This document shows, piece by piece, positions 8,480 through 15,509 of a stretch of DNA of 32,019 nucleotides; the stretch's first letter is position 1; the number at the start of each line of letters is the position of its first letter. Below the pieces are notes generated by a model that saw only the letters and a program-made list of their open reading frames with translations, was not told the DNA's origin and did not search any database. This DNA comes from Syntrophomonadaceae bacterium (lineage in GTDB: Bacteria; Bacillota; PH28-bin88), in assembly GCA_018333865.1 (NCBI GenBank), contig JAGXSE010000017.1:1-32019 (forward strand), written 5' to 3'. A program made the position numbers and the translations under genes.

Positions 8480-8519
8480 AAAGACTGCACTAAAGGTTTT
8501 ATCCTTCGGTGCGGTCTTT
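8480..8519 (+). terminator. Rho-independent-type terminator of the dynamin-HNH operon
   Basis: The arm AAAGACTGCAC (8480-8490) pairs with GTGCGGTCTTT (8509-8519) with one G-U pair. An inner AAGG/CCTT stem extends the hairpin. It begins 13 bp after the stop codon at 8466. The T-rich tail is short and interrupted. Confidence 0.7.
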
Positions 8520-8520
8520 A

Positions 8521-9003
8521 CTTTGGTGGCTCCGCTTGAAGAGAGTCGGTCAAAATTTACATGTTTTCGTAAATCCCTAAGTTGACCTCCCTTTTCGGTG
8601 GTTTTTATTTTTTACTTGTTTGAAACTAAATACTTTATCTTGCCTGGAATTATTTTGAAATACCCGAAGACTTCCCCATCGATCTCTTCATTTTAATATG
8701 CGAATTAATCAAGGATGGTAGAAACCGACTTTCCTTGGCGATTTCTGGTATTTTTCATTTCCTGTATAGCGAGATACATACAAAGACAATCCCACGATGT
8801 TAATATACAAGATAGGCATATATTTTTTTAATGGTTGTATCACCAAGAGCAATGCTTGGAAACTAACAGTAATTATGGCAAATTTTCATCGGCAGGAAGG
8901 GAGGCGTTGGTTCAGCTACATTTATTTACCAGGTACATAACTTTCTCGTAGCCACCAGGGATAAAAGTGGCAGCAAGACTTTATTTTCGAGGGAGGAAAT
9001 GCC
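8521..9003. other. Intergenic region upstream of rdhA
   Basis: This 480-bp AT-rich non-coding stretch contains an inverted repeat TTAAT-N6-ATTAA at 8693-8708. A small hairpin GCCAC/GTGGC lies near 8951-8971 and the rdhA ribosome site GGGAGG near 8990-8996. I see no riboswitch with a recognisable cobalamin B12-box and no convincing ORF. The dehalogenase promoter should lie here, but I cannot pick one -35/-10 pair with confidence. Confidence 0.5.
8693..8708. promoter_or_regulatory. TTAAT-N6-ATTAA inverted repeat, dehalobox-like
   Basis: CprK/RdhK regulators of organohalide-respiring Firmicutes bind TTAAT-N4-ATTAA. Here the two half-sites match exactly but the spacer is 6 bp, and the site is about 300 bp before rdhA. 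It is therefore only a candidate target for the CRP/FNR regulator at 13176-13847. Confidence 0.3.
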
Positions 9004-10518
9004 ATGGAGGAAAAAGTGTCCAAGGATAGAACAGATGATTCGATAGAGGCCCAGGATGGAAAAACCATGAAGAACAAACCAGGCATTAACAGAAGGGATT
9101 TCTTTAAAGTTACTGGTGTTACCGCTACAGTAGCAGGAGCTGCAAGTATGGGCGGAATCGGCTACCTTAGCGGCGCATCCCCCCTTACTAATACGGGATG
9201 GGAAACCGCCAAAATCGGAGAATACTTTGACCGCGGTCCCTTTGAGATTGACAAGCCAAAGTACAATCAGGTAGGTACTCCAAGAAGGCCCCATTATATG
9301 CTCAGCCGTTTAGCCAGGGTGCCGCATTTTGAAAGAGTTAACTGGAATGATCCTGCTACTATACCACCAGATATAGCCGCATGGTACCGGGAAAATCCCA
9401 AGGCCATGGAGATGGACCGGTTGTTGATCGAAAAGGTGCGGCCCGAAAGGAACAGGGTTGTGCAAGAGATCGGTAATAGATTCATTATTCATGGTGCGTT
9501 CTTTGGCGCTTATGGAACCACACACCCCCCTGCTGTAAATGGCAAACCAGAGGAGTTTGACTGGAGAGGCGTCAGGCAGCCTGCCTTTGAGATTAAAGAC
9601 CCCGCCGAAATGTCGAAATTAATTAAAGAAGTAGGCAAATTATACGGATCATCTTTGGTGCGGATCGCAAAATTTAATCCCATCTGGACTTATGATAAAA
9701 GTACTGGCACTGGTGGTGGTACTGGTGCTGTTGATCCTAGAAGGGGTTATCGATTTGGAGAGGATATAGTAGCGCCTGAATGGTGGCAGTACGCTATTAC
9801 CTTGGGCGTTCCCAACGAATGGGATTCTTCCCGCGGCAACCCAAATTTTGGCCACAGCTTTGATGCTTATAACGAAGTGTCTATTGCCGCAGCAAGGATG
9901 ACCAGTTTTATTAAAGCTTTAGGTTATGCTGCCAGACCCCACAGCCCTAATACTGGTTATGAGGTAATTGTTCCGCCCATCCTGGTTGACGCAGGAGTAG
10001 GAGAACAGGGACGGACTGGTTTTGTGGTGACACCGGAATTCGGGACAAATTTCCGGCCGGCCGTTATTACTACAAACCTGCCATTAAAGCCGGATAAACC
10101 GATCGACATTGGTGTGCGAGAATTCTGCACCACCTGCAAGATCTGTGCTGAAACCTGTCCCGCTGAAGCCATTCCCTTTGATGGTCCTAAAGAAATCAGG
10201 GGCAGAGGTTTTGATGGTTGGCAGGTTGATATTGAAAGATGCCATAATATGTGGCAATCCATTCCAGGCACTCCCAGCTGCCGAATTTGCCTGATTACCT
10301 GCCCATTCAGCCGCAGGTCTAATTGGCTCCATACCACCGCAAGGGATATCGCGGTCAGGGATAGGACAGGAGCAGTTCACTCCGCATTGACCTGGATGGA
10401 AAAAACCTTTTACGGCCAGCATGACCCTAGCCACTATCTTGGGCCGGAATGGGGCAACTTCAGGAACCCACCCTGGTACTTTGATGTCGAACGTTTTCTT
10501 AATGTAAAGAAATCTTAA
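9004..10518 (+). CDS. rdhA: Reductive dehalogenase catalytic subunit RdhA
   Basis: This 504-residue protein carries a twin-arginine signal, NRRDFFKVTG (arginines at 30-31) followed by an Ala/Gly-rich hydrophobic stretch, so it is exported folded. The C-terminal part has two 4Fe-4S motifs: C375-x2-C378-x2-C381-x3-C385P, and C413-x12-C426-x2-C429-x3-C433P. The corrinoid-binding core lies between them and the signal. Such enzymes use a corrinoid and Fe-S centres to remove halogen from organohalides as terminal electron acceptors at the outer face of the membrane. The substrate cannot be told from sequence. A Gly/Thr-rich stretch at about 232-242 may be a family-variable loop. A GGGAGG site precedes the ATG. 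rdhB follows at 18 bp. Confidence 0.95.
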   Translation: MEEKVSKDRTDDSIEAQDGKTMKNKPGINRRDFFKVTGVTATVAGAASMGGIGYLSGASPLTNTGWETAKIGEYFDRGPFEIDKPKYNQVGTPRRPHYMLSRLARVPHFERVNWNDPATIPPDIAAWYRENPKAMEMDRLLIEKVRPERNRVVQEIGNRFIIHGAFFGAYGTTHPPAVNGKPEEFDWRGVRQPAFEIKDPAEMSKLIKEVGKLYGSSLVRIAKFNPIWTYDKSTGTGGGTGAVDPRRGYRFGEDIVAPEWWQYAITLGVPNEWDSSRGNPNFGHSFDAYNEVSIAAARMTSFIKALGYAARPHSPNTGYEVIVPPILVDAGVGEQGRTGFVVTPEFGTNFRPAVITTNLPLKPDKPIDIGVREFCTTCKICAETCPAEAIPFDGPKEIRGRGFDGWQVDIERCHNMWQSIPGTPSCRICLITCPFSRRSNWLHTTARDIAVRDRTGAVHSALTWMEKTFYGQHDPSHYLGPEWGNFRNPPWYFDVERFLNVKKS

Positions 10519-10535
10519 GGCAGGAGGTGATACAA

Positions 10536-10841
10536 ATGGGTTTTTTATGGCTGTTAGTCGGAATATGCATTGCCCTGGCAGGTTATAGTTTAATAAAATA
10601 CAATCAAACATTAACGGTGCCTCTTAAATGGTGGGATTGGCTGCTAATTGCTTTATGGGGTGCGCTCTTGATGTTTACCTTTGCTTTTGTTGGTACATCC
10701 TACGGCGAAGGGGAACCCAGGGCGGGCAATGTTGGCGGAGTAATCTTTGGAATAATTACCATAGTCTCAGGCGTAGGCTTAGGACGTTGGATATTCTACA
10801 AAAAGTCACCCAAGTCTATGGCTAAGAATATCTCTGCGTAG
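10536..10841 (+). CDS. rdhB: Reductive dehalogenase membrane anchor RdhB
   Basis: This 101-residue hydrophobic protein has about three membrane helices and the conserved EGEPRA motif between helices two and three, as in PceB/CprB/RdhB anchors. It holds RdhA at the outer face of the cytoplasmic membrane. I chose the ATG at 10536, eight bases after AGGAGG (10522-10527), over the GTG at 10527 that overlaps the ribosome site. It directly follows rdhA and precedes a strong hairpin. Confidence 0.9.
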   Translation: MGFLWLLVGICIALAGYSLIKYNQTLTVPLKWWDWLLIALWGALLMFTFAFVGTSYGEGEPRAGNVGGVIFGIITIVSGVGLGRWIFYKKSPKSMAKNISA

Positions 10842-10877
10842 ACGGAGAAGAAATGGTCGTTTTTTAGAGTCATGCCA

Positions 10878-10910
10878 CGACCAGGGCGGGCGCGCCCTGG
10901 TCGCTTTTCC
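10878..10910 (+). terminator. GC-rich hairpin between rdhB and tatA
   Basis: A perfect 11-bp stem has arms CGACCAGGGCG (10878-10888) and CGCCCTGGTCG (10893-10903) around a 4-nt loop. It is followed by CTTTTCC. It could terminate or attenuate transcription after rdhAB, so the abundant rdhAB message would be uncoupled from tatA-rdhC. The T-tract is short, so partial read-through or mRNA 3'-end protection is also possible. Confidence 0.65.
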
Positions 10911-10948
10911 CAATTGAGTGCAGACATGTAAATAATGGAGGAGTGCCC

Positions 10949-11116
10949 ATGTTTGGAATAGTGCCCATAGGGCCTTGGGAGATAGTTCTTATTTTAGCCA
11001 TTGTGTTAATAATATTTGGGGCAGGCAAGCTGCCAGAGGTTGCAAAAATGTTTGGTAAAAGTGTGAAGGAGTTTAAGGGTGCTGTTAAAGATGCAGAGGA
11101 CCATAAACAAAGCTGA
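10949..11116 (+). CDS. tatA: Twin-arginine translocase subunit TatA/TatE
   Basis: This short gene encodes 55 residues. The N-terminus MFGIVPIGPWEIVLILAIVL forms a single membrane helix. It is followed by the conserved FGAGKLPEVAKMFGKSVKEF amphipathic helix, with the FG-x-KLPE signature, and a charged tail. TatA forms the pore for folded Tat substrates. A copy inside a dehalogenase cluster is presumably for exporting the Tat-dependent RdhA encoded just upstream. GGAGGAG lies 5-7 bases before the ATG. The 3' end overlaps the start of rdhC. Confidence 0.92.
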   Translation: MFGIVPIGPWEIVLILAIVLIIFGAGKLPEVAKMFGKSVKEFKGAVKDAEDHKQS

Positions 11117-12320
11117 CTTCAAGAACGGATATGGGCTAATTAAACATTTTATTTGGATAATCATGGCAGTTTTATATATTTTTAATATGTTTTTCACTCC
11201 TAATAACTTGGAGGATAAAAGCAAAATCTTTGAGGTGCTACCCGGAGCTGATTATTATGAAGTCTTAGGCGGTTCCCCCGCAATCTATGCCGGGTATGAT
11301 GCAAAAACTGGGAATTTAAAAGGATTTGCTGCTTTCGCAGATGCAACCGGTTACAGCGGGCCTTTAACGGCCCTGGTTGGCATTAATCTGCAAGCAGAAA
11401 TCGTAGGAGTAAAAATAGTTGCACACAAAGAAACTCCTTACTATTTTGCCTTAATCGCCCATAAAAAGTTTTTGGAATCACTCTCAGGGAAAAAAGCAAA
11501 TGACGGTTTTAAGCTCAATCAGAGTATTGATAATGTTTCAGGAGCAACTGTTTCCGCGCAAGCTATAATCAGTGCTGTTAAAAAAGCAAGCCATGCGATA
11601 GCTGTGCAGCAGCTAGGCCTGAATGTGCCTGCCGAAAAAAAACAGGTGCAATTTGGCATAAAAGAAGGCATATTATTAGCCACATATGGCTTGATTCTCT
11701 TTGGCTTATGGAAAAAATATCTTAAGCTAAGATACGTTACTTTGGCAATCAGCACAGTTGTAATCGGTTTTTGGTTAAATGCCGCAATCAATATCACAAA
11801 TATTGGCAGCCTATTGCTAGGCTATTTTCCCAGTGTTTTTAACGACATCTTCTGGTATCTGCTGATCGGGGGAACCATTATTCTTACCTTTGCACTCAAT
11901 AAACATATCTACTGTATTTGGTTGTGCCCTTTTCTTGGCATCCAGGAACTAACTGCTAAAATAGGCGGTGGTAACGCCACCTGCTCTTATAAAGTGAAGA
12001 AAAATCTGCAGCAAATCAAGTATCTGCTAACCTCGGCAGCAATAGCGCTGGTTTTTATATTTAACAATCCTGGAATAGCCAACTATGAACCATTTGCGGT
12101 AATGTTCGCGTTTCAGGGATCAGAAATTCAATGGCTGATCTTATTTATTGTCATAGTAGTGTCCCTGTTTTTTTACCGGTTTTGGTGCCAGCTATTCTGC
12201 CCTGTGGGGGTTGTCTTTGAAACAGTTTTAAAATTACGCGGTTTTTTCACGGGAGTGTTTCAGGGAGGATATAAATGGAGAAGAAATTCAGTCTTTGGGA
12301 AATCGGCCTCACCGGATTAG
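11079..12320 (+). CDS. rdhC: RdhC/PceC-like membrane FMN-binding protein (NosR family)
   Basis: This 413-residue protein has an N-terminal membrane helix and then a periplasmic FMN-binding domain (about residues 55-170, ending near DNVSGATVSAQAI, where the threonine is the likely covalent flavin site). Several further helices follow, with two cytoplasmic-type CxxxCP motifs, CIWLCPFLG and CQLFCPVGV. This is the NosR/NqrC/PceC plan. PceC-type proteins are thought to carry electrons from menaquinol towards RdhA; that role is proposed, not settled. The GTG at 11079 is seven bases after AAGGAG and overlaps tatA; the ATG at 11091 is an alternative. The 3' end overlaps a 35-codon ORF. Confidence 0.88.
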   Translation: MLLKMQRTINKADFKNGYGLIKHFIWIIMAVLYIFNMFFTPNNLEDKSKIFEVLPGADYYEVLGGSPAIYAGYDAKTGNLKGFAAFADATGYSGPLTALVGINLQAEIVGVKIVAHKETPYYFALIAHKKFLESLSGKKANDGFKLNQSIDNVSGATVSAQAIISAVKKASHAIAVQQLGLNVPAEKKQVQFGIKEGILLATYGLILFGLWKKYLKLRYVTLAISTVVIGFWLNAAINITNIGSLLLGYFPSVFNDIFWYLLIGGTIILTFALNKHIYCIWLCPFLGIQELTAKIGGGNATCSYKVKKNLQQIKYLLTSAAIALVFIFNNPGIANYEPFAVMFAFQGSEIQWLILFIVIVVSLFFYRFWCQLFCPVGVVFETVLKLRGFFTGVFQGGYKWRRNSVFGKSASPD

Positions 12321-12382
12321 CAATATTATTGACAATACTAATCGGCCTGGTGCTTTTCCAAAATCTTTTGTCAGCGGTGTAA
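12275..12382 (+). CDS. 35-residue single-span membrane peptide
   Basis: The ORF begins ATG GAG AAG AAA six bases after GGGAGGAT and overlaps the end of rdhC by 46 bp. It encodes a charged N-terminus and then one hydrophobic helix (ITGLAILLTILIGLVLF-like, residues about 10-28) before the stop at 12380-12382. A strong AAAGGAGG site for the next gene follows immediately. The ribosome site, the membrane-protein composition and the tight fit favour a real small protein, perhaps an accessory of the RdhC membrane complex. I know no named family for it. Confidence 0.55.
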   Translation: MEKKFSLWEIGLTGLAILLTILIGLVLFQNLLSAV

Positions 12383-12397
12383 AGGAGGCTGCAGCTG

Positions 12398-13150
12398 GTG
12401 GCCTTCACCGATCTGTATCCGTCAATAGAGAATGAGCTAAATACCCTGTTTCCTCTGATTAAAAAAGAGATGCGAATTATTTTGCATGCCGGGAACGAGA
12501 ACTTTTTCTCCCAACTGCAATTATCGCCTGCGGAAATACTTATTTACCCTGCCGCAGTAATTTATTCGGCAAAGGCTTTTCGTGTTTCTAACCCACAAAA
12601 GACGATTGATCGGGCCAAGATCGCCTTTTATGTTTCTATGTTTTCATACCTCCATCAGCTTTATGAACACGAACCTGTAACGAGCAAAATTCTTTGCGGG
12701 GACTATTTTCATGCGAAATATTGCGCCGCTATTGTTGAGGCTGATGCAACAAATTGGTTAAAGCCAATTTCTAATATAATTTGCCGGATCCACGAAAACC
12801 GCATCCGTTTCTTGCTAAATCCCATCGACAGTATTGAGCGCAATAAAAATTCAATAGATTTTGCCGGGAAAAATACCGGCTTGCTGCTAGGGGAGTGCTT
12901 TGTATTAGGCGCCGCAATTACCTCAGAATGGCCCGAAAGTCTGCCCATTGTGAAGAATATCGGGCTGAACCTGGGGATTGCATTAACCATGGCAGCAGGA
13001 TGTAGCGATATCCATAAAGTTTATGTGAAGGGAGCCTGTCAAGCCCTGATGCAATTGCCTAAGGGCATAGAGCTCCACTTTTTTTCTGAGTTTATCAACG
13101 CTTTATTTCCACAAACTTCTTTCCCGCTAACCCGGCAGGTAGTTGTTTGA
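12398..13150 (+). CDS. HepS-like protein (heptaprenyl diphosphate synthase component 1 family)
   Basis: This 250-residue protein starts at GTG 12398, nine bases after AAAGGAGG. The segment LCGDYFHAKYCAAIVEAD followed by ISNIICRIHENRIRFL closely resembles the GDYF ... INEHKIRLY region of Bacillus HepS, as I recall that sequence. The total length also matches (about 250). HepS is the non-catalytic subunit that pairs with HepT to make the menaquinone side chain. Consistent with this, no DDxxD prenyl-diphosphate motif is visible. Its place in a dehalogenase operon suggests a link to menaquinone supply, or a re-used prenyl-binding fold. No hepT partner is in the window. Confidence 0.6.
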   Translation: MAFTDLYPSIENELNTLFPLIKKEMRIILHAGNENFFSQLQLSPAEILIYPAAVIYSAKAFRVSNPQKTIDRAKIAFYVSMFSYLHQLYEHEPVTSKILCGDYFHAKYCAAIVEADATNWLKPISNIICRIHENRIRFLLNPIDSIERNKNSIDFAGKNTGLLLGECFVLGAAITSEWPESLPIVKNIGLNLGIALTMAAGCSDIHKVYVKGACQALMQLPKGIELHFFSEFINALFPQTSFPLTRQVVV

Positions 13151-13175
13151 GGATACTAGCCAAGGGAGGTCATTT

Positions 13176-13847
13176 ATGATTCAAAAATGTTTTATCTGGA
13201 TTAATGATCATAAGCATGACTGGGGCTTTATCAAGAAACATGGTTTGAGAGAAGAGTATCAATACGGCGATGTTATTGTTGCCGCCGGTCAAACTATGGA
13301 CCGGATGTTTTATATTGAACAAGGTTATGTCAAGTATGTAATTCTAAGCTATAACGGCACAGAAAAAATTATTGGCATTCTTTCTCCCGGTGCGGTTTTT
13401 GGAGAAGGGCCAGTTTTTTCCCAGTTGCCGGTATGCATGTCGGCGCTGGCCATGGACTATTGCGTTTTGTTTTCTTTAAAAAAAGCGCAGCTGGAAGAGC
13501 TGATATCCCAAAACCCTTTTCTCGTCACCCAGATAATTAAGACTTTACACTCAAAGTTTGTGATGGCTGTCAAGCAACTGGAAGAGATCTGTTTTCATCC
13601 GCCCGAAAAAAGAATTTATAATCTGCTGGTCACCCTCTCCCGGCAGCAAGGTGTGGCCAAAGCCGACAAAATAAAGATTAATATCAGGCTAACCCATCAA
13701 CAAATTGGCGAGATTATTGGAGTTACCAGAGTAACAGTCACCAGAGGCTTAACAAAGCTAAGAAAAAAAGGACTCATCGAGATTAAGAATGATTACATTT
13801 ACCTTACCTGCCAAGAAACACGCGATCACGAGGAGCGCACCATTTGA
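13176..13847 (+). CDS. CRP/FNR-family transcriptional regulator, CprK/RdhK-like
   Basis: This 223-residue protein has an N-terminal cyclic-nucleotide-binding fold (FYIEQGYVKYVILSYNGTEK, then GAVFGEGPVF) and a C-terminal winged helix with the recognition segment THQQIGEIIGVTRVTVTRGL. In organohalide-respiring Firmicutes, CprK-type members of this family sense the halogenated substrate and activate rdh operons. Position at the end of this cluster supports that job. I chose the ATG at 13176, five bases after AGGGAGGT (13163-13170), rather than the TTG at 13143 inside the previous gene. Confidence 0.85.
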   Translation: MIQKCFIWINDHKHDWGFIKKHGLREEYQYGDVIVAAGQTMDRMFYIEQGYVKYVILSYNGTEKIIGILSPGAVFGEGPVFSQLPVCMSALAMDYCVLFSLKKAQLEELISQNPFLVTQIIKTLHSKFVMAVKQLEEICFHPPEKRIYNLLVTLSRQQGVAKADKIKINIRLTHQQIGEIIGVTRVTVTRGLTKLRKKGLIEIKNDYIYLTCQETRDHEERTI

Positions 13848-13851
13848 CCGC

Positions 13852-13881
13852 TTGATTTGGCTAGCAATATTATGCTAATAT
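13852..13881 (+). promoter_or_regulatory. Promoter and operator of the toxin-antitoxin pair
   Basis: TTGATT (13852-13857) and TAATAT (13876-13881) sit 18 bp apart. A perfect inverted repeat ATATTA-TGC-TAATAT (13867-13881) covers the -10 box. Antitoxin autorepression at such a site is standard for Phd/YefM modules. Confidence 0.5.
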
Positions 13882-13916
13882 ATTGATACATATTAAGAGT
13901 AAAAGGCGGCGAGATT

Positions 13917-14189
13917 ATGCCTTATATCAGACCGATATCAGACTTGCGGAACAGCGCGAATGAAATTTCCGACTTGTGCAAGTCGACCAGGGAGCCCGTA
14001 TATATTACCAGAAATGGAACGGGCGATATGGTGATTATGAGCATGGAGATGTATGAGCGGCTCGAGGCTCAGTTGGAGCTTTATGCGAAACTGGCCGAGG
14101 CGGAGGCGGAGGCCATATCAGGCAAAACAGGCGTTGATTTTGCTGAGTTTGCTAAAAAACTGAGGAACAAAATCCATGGGACAATATAG
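13917..14189 (+). CDS. Phd/YefM-family antitoxin
   Basis: This 90-residue protein has the family pattern PISDLRNSANEISDLCKSTR ... PVYITRNGTGDMVIMSMEMYERLE at the N-terminus and an acidic C-terminal tail that would wrap the toxin. It neutralises the downstream toxin and represses the operon. A GGCGGCGAG ribosome site precedes the ATG. It overlaps the toxin gene by 14 bp, as is usual for these pairs. Confidence 0.9.
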   Translation: MPYIRPISDLRNSANEISDLCKSTREPVYITRNGTGDMVIMSMEMYERLEAQLELYAKLAEAEAEAISGKTGVDFAEFAKKLRNKIHGTI

Positions 14190-14478
14190 GGTCAAAATTC
14201 TAACAAAGGCCCAGGAGGATCTGGATGAGATTGTAGATTATCTCAATACGCTATCCCCAGAAGCCGCGTTTCGATATTATGACCTGTTAGTCGAGAAAAT
14301 CAATAGCCTGTCTGATATGCCAAAACGGTGCCCTCTGGCCCGAGACACACAGCTGCGTCTTCGCGGTTATCATTATCTAGTTGTAGAGAATTATCTGGTA
14401 TTCTTCGTGATCATCGGAGATGTTGTGCAGATTCGCCGCATTTTGTTCGGCAGGCGGCAATATGAGAGCCTATTGTGA
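14176..14478 (+). CDS. RelE/ParE-superfamily toxin
   Basis: This 100-residue protein opens YRVKILTKAQEDLDEIVDYL and ends with VVQIRRILFGRRQYESLL, the typical start and C-terminal strand with basic and tyrosine residues of RelE/ParE toxins. RelE members cleave ribosome-bound mRNA and ParE members poison gyrase; the sequence alone does not separate the two. It is the partner of the Phd/YefM antitoxin just upstream. It lies at the junction between the plus-strand dehalogenase cluster and the minus-strand metabolic operon. Confidence 0.9.
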   Translation: MGQYRVKILTKAQEDLDEIVDYLNTLSPEAAFRYYDLLVEKINSLSDMPKRCPLARDTQLRLRGYHYLVVENYLVFFVIIGDVVQIRRILFGRRQYESLL

Positions 14479-14596
14479 TGTTCAACTGGGACCGCTTGAA
14501 GCCGCCCGCAGGAATTTACTGGAGGCGGAGAGCAAGCAGCCAGAGCGCAACTTGGAAGAAAAACACTTGATATGCTCTTTTTTAAGCAAATAGGAT

Positions 14597-15472
14597 CTAC
14601 AGCCGCACCATCTTTGGATCGCGAAAACTCGCCTCTGGCAATGTCAGGGCGTAATCAATCTCCTTTAGCATCTCTTCCTTAGCCTTTGGCAATTGCCCGT
14701 GGAGATCCCAGTAGTTGGACACGTGGTCGCTCAAAAACCAGCTCTCGATCCCCTCCAGGTGCTCGACAAACAGCCTTGTTTCCATTAACGCCTCGTGGGG
14801 GGAAAGCAATACAAACTCGCCGCTTTGATAGAGCCTGTGCATCTGTGTCCCCCTGGCCGGCATAAAAGTCCTTAGCCGGATAAAATCCGGGTTGATCTCA
14901 TTCAGGGCTGTGGCACTGTTGATGGCGTGCTGCCGGGACAGATCCTTGCCCCCTACCCCCACAATCATATACTCGCTCAGCTCAATCCCAGCCTCTTTGA
15001 CCATTAACCCGGCCCGGATCACTCCGGCCCGGTCTGTCCCCTTGTTAATAAAAGCCAGGACCTGGTCATCCCCGGATTCCATCCCCGCATGGATCCGCTT
15101 CAGGCCAGCCTCCCGCAAAGCTCGCAGATCCTCCGGCTTTTTTTTAACAATGAACCGGGCCGACCCGTAAACCGTAATCCGCTCCAGCCGCGGGAAAACC
15201 TCCCTGGCATAGGTAAAGATCTCCACCAGGTCTTTTGTCTTCATGACGATGGTATTTCCATCGGCAAAGAAGACCGAGGCCACTTCCTCCCCGTAATAAT
15301 CCCTGGCCATCTCCAAATCCGTCTTAATCTCACTGACCGGCCTGATCTTAAACTTGCTCTCCCGGTACATGCAACAAAAGGCGCACTTATTATAAGGGCA
15401 CCCAACGGTAGCCTGGATAATCAGACTATTTGCCTCACTGGGGGGACGGTAGACCAAACCTTCATAACGCAT
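14597..15472 (-). CDS. Radical SAM protein
   Basis: This 291-residue protein has the cluster-binding motif in ATVGCPYNKCAFCCMYRESKF near the N-terminus. The spacing is C-x4-C-x2-C, with an extra adjacent cysteine, the form seen in a subgroup of radical SAM proteins whose reaction is not assigned. A TIM-barrel pattern follows (VFFADGNTIV, IHAGMESGDDQVL, YMIVGVGG). Such enzymes cleave S-adenosylmethionine reductively; the substrate is unknown. The ATG at 15472 follows AGGAGGAG closely, so I prefer it to an upstream in-frame start at 15574 that would overlap the previous gene. It is the last gene of the minus-strand operon. Confidence 0.85.
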   Translation of the reverse strand: MRYEGLVYRPPSEANSLIIQATVGCPYNKCAFCCMYRESKFKIRPVSEIKTDLEMARDYYGEEVASVFFADGNTIVMKTKDLVEIFTYAREVFPRLERITVYGSARFIVKKKPEDLRALREAGLKRIHAGMESGDDQVLAFINKGTDRAGVIRAGLMVKEAGIELSEYMIVGVGGKDLSRQHAINSATALNEINPDFIRLRTFMPARGTQMHRLYQSGEFVLLSPHEALMETRLFVEHLEGIESWFLSDHVSNYWDLHGQLPKAKEEMLKEIDYALTLPEASFRDPKMVRL

Positions 15473-15509
15473 AAAACTCCTCCTAAGTAAAAACCCCTTA
15501 CTGGAAGTA

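Noticed and set aside
8941-8975. Possible cobalamin riboswitch before rdhA
   Set aside because: Only a 5-bp GCCAC/GTGGC stem is seen. No recognisable B12-box or the other conserved cobalamin riboswitch segments are present.
9957-10611. Long antisense frames opposite rdhA and rdhB
   Set aside because: They lie wholly opposite well-supported genes, lack ribosome sites and have low-complexity, non-protein-like composition.
14479-14596. A 30-codon ORF after the toxin gene (ATG at 14479)
   Set aside because: There is no ribosome site and the composition is arginine- and serine-rich and unlike a folded protein; treated as non-coding.
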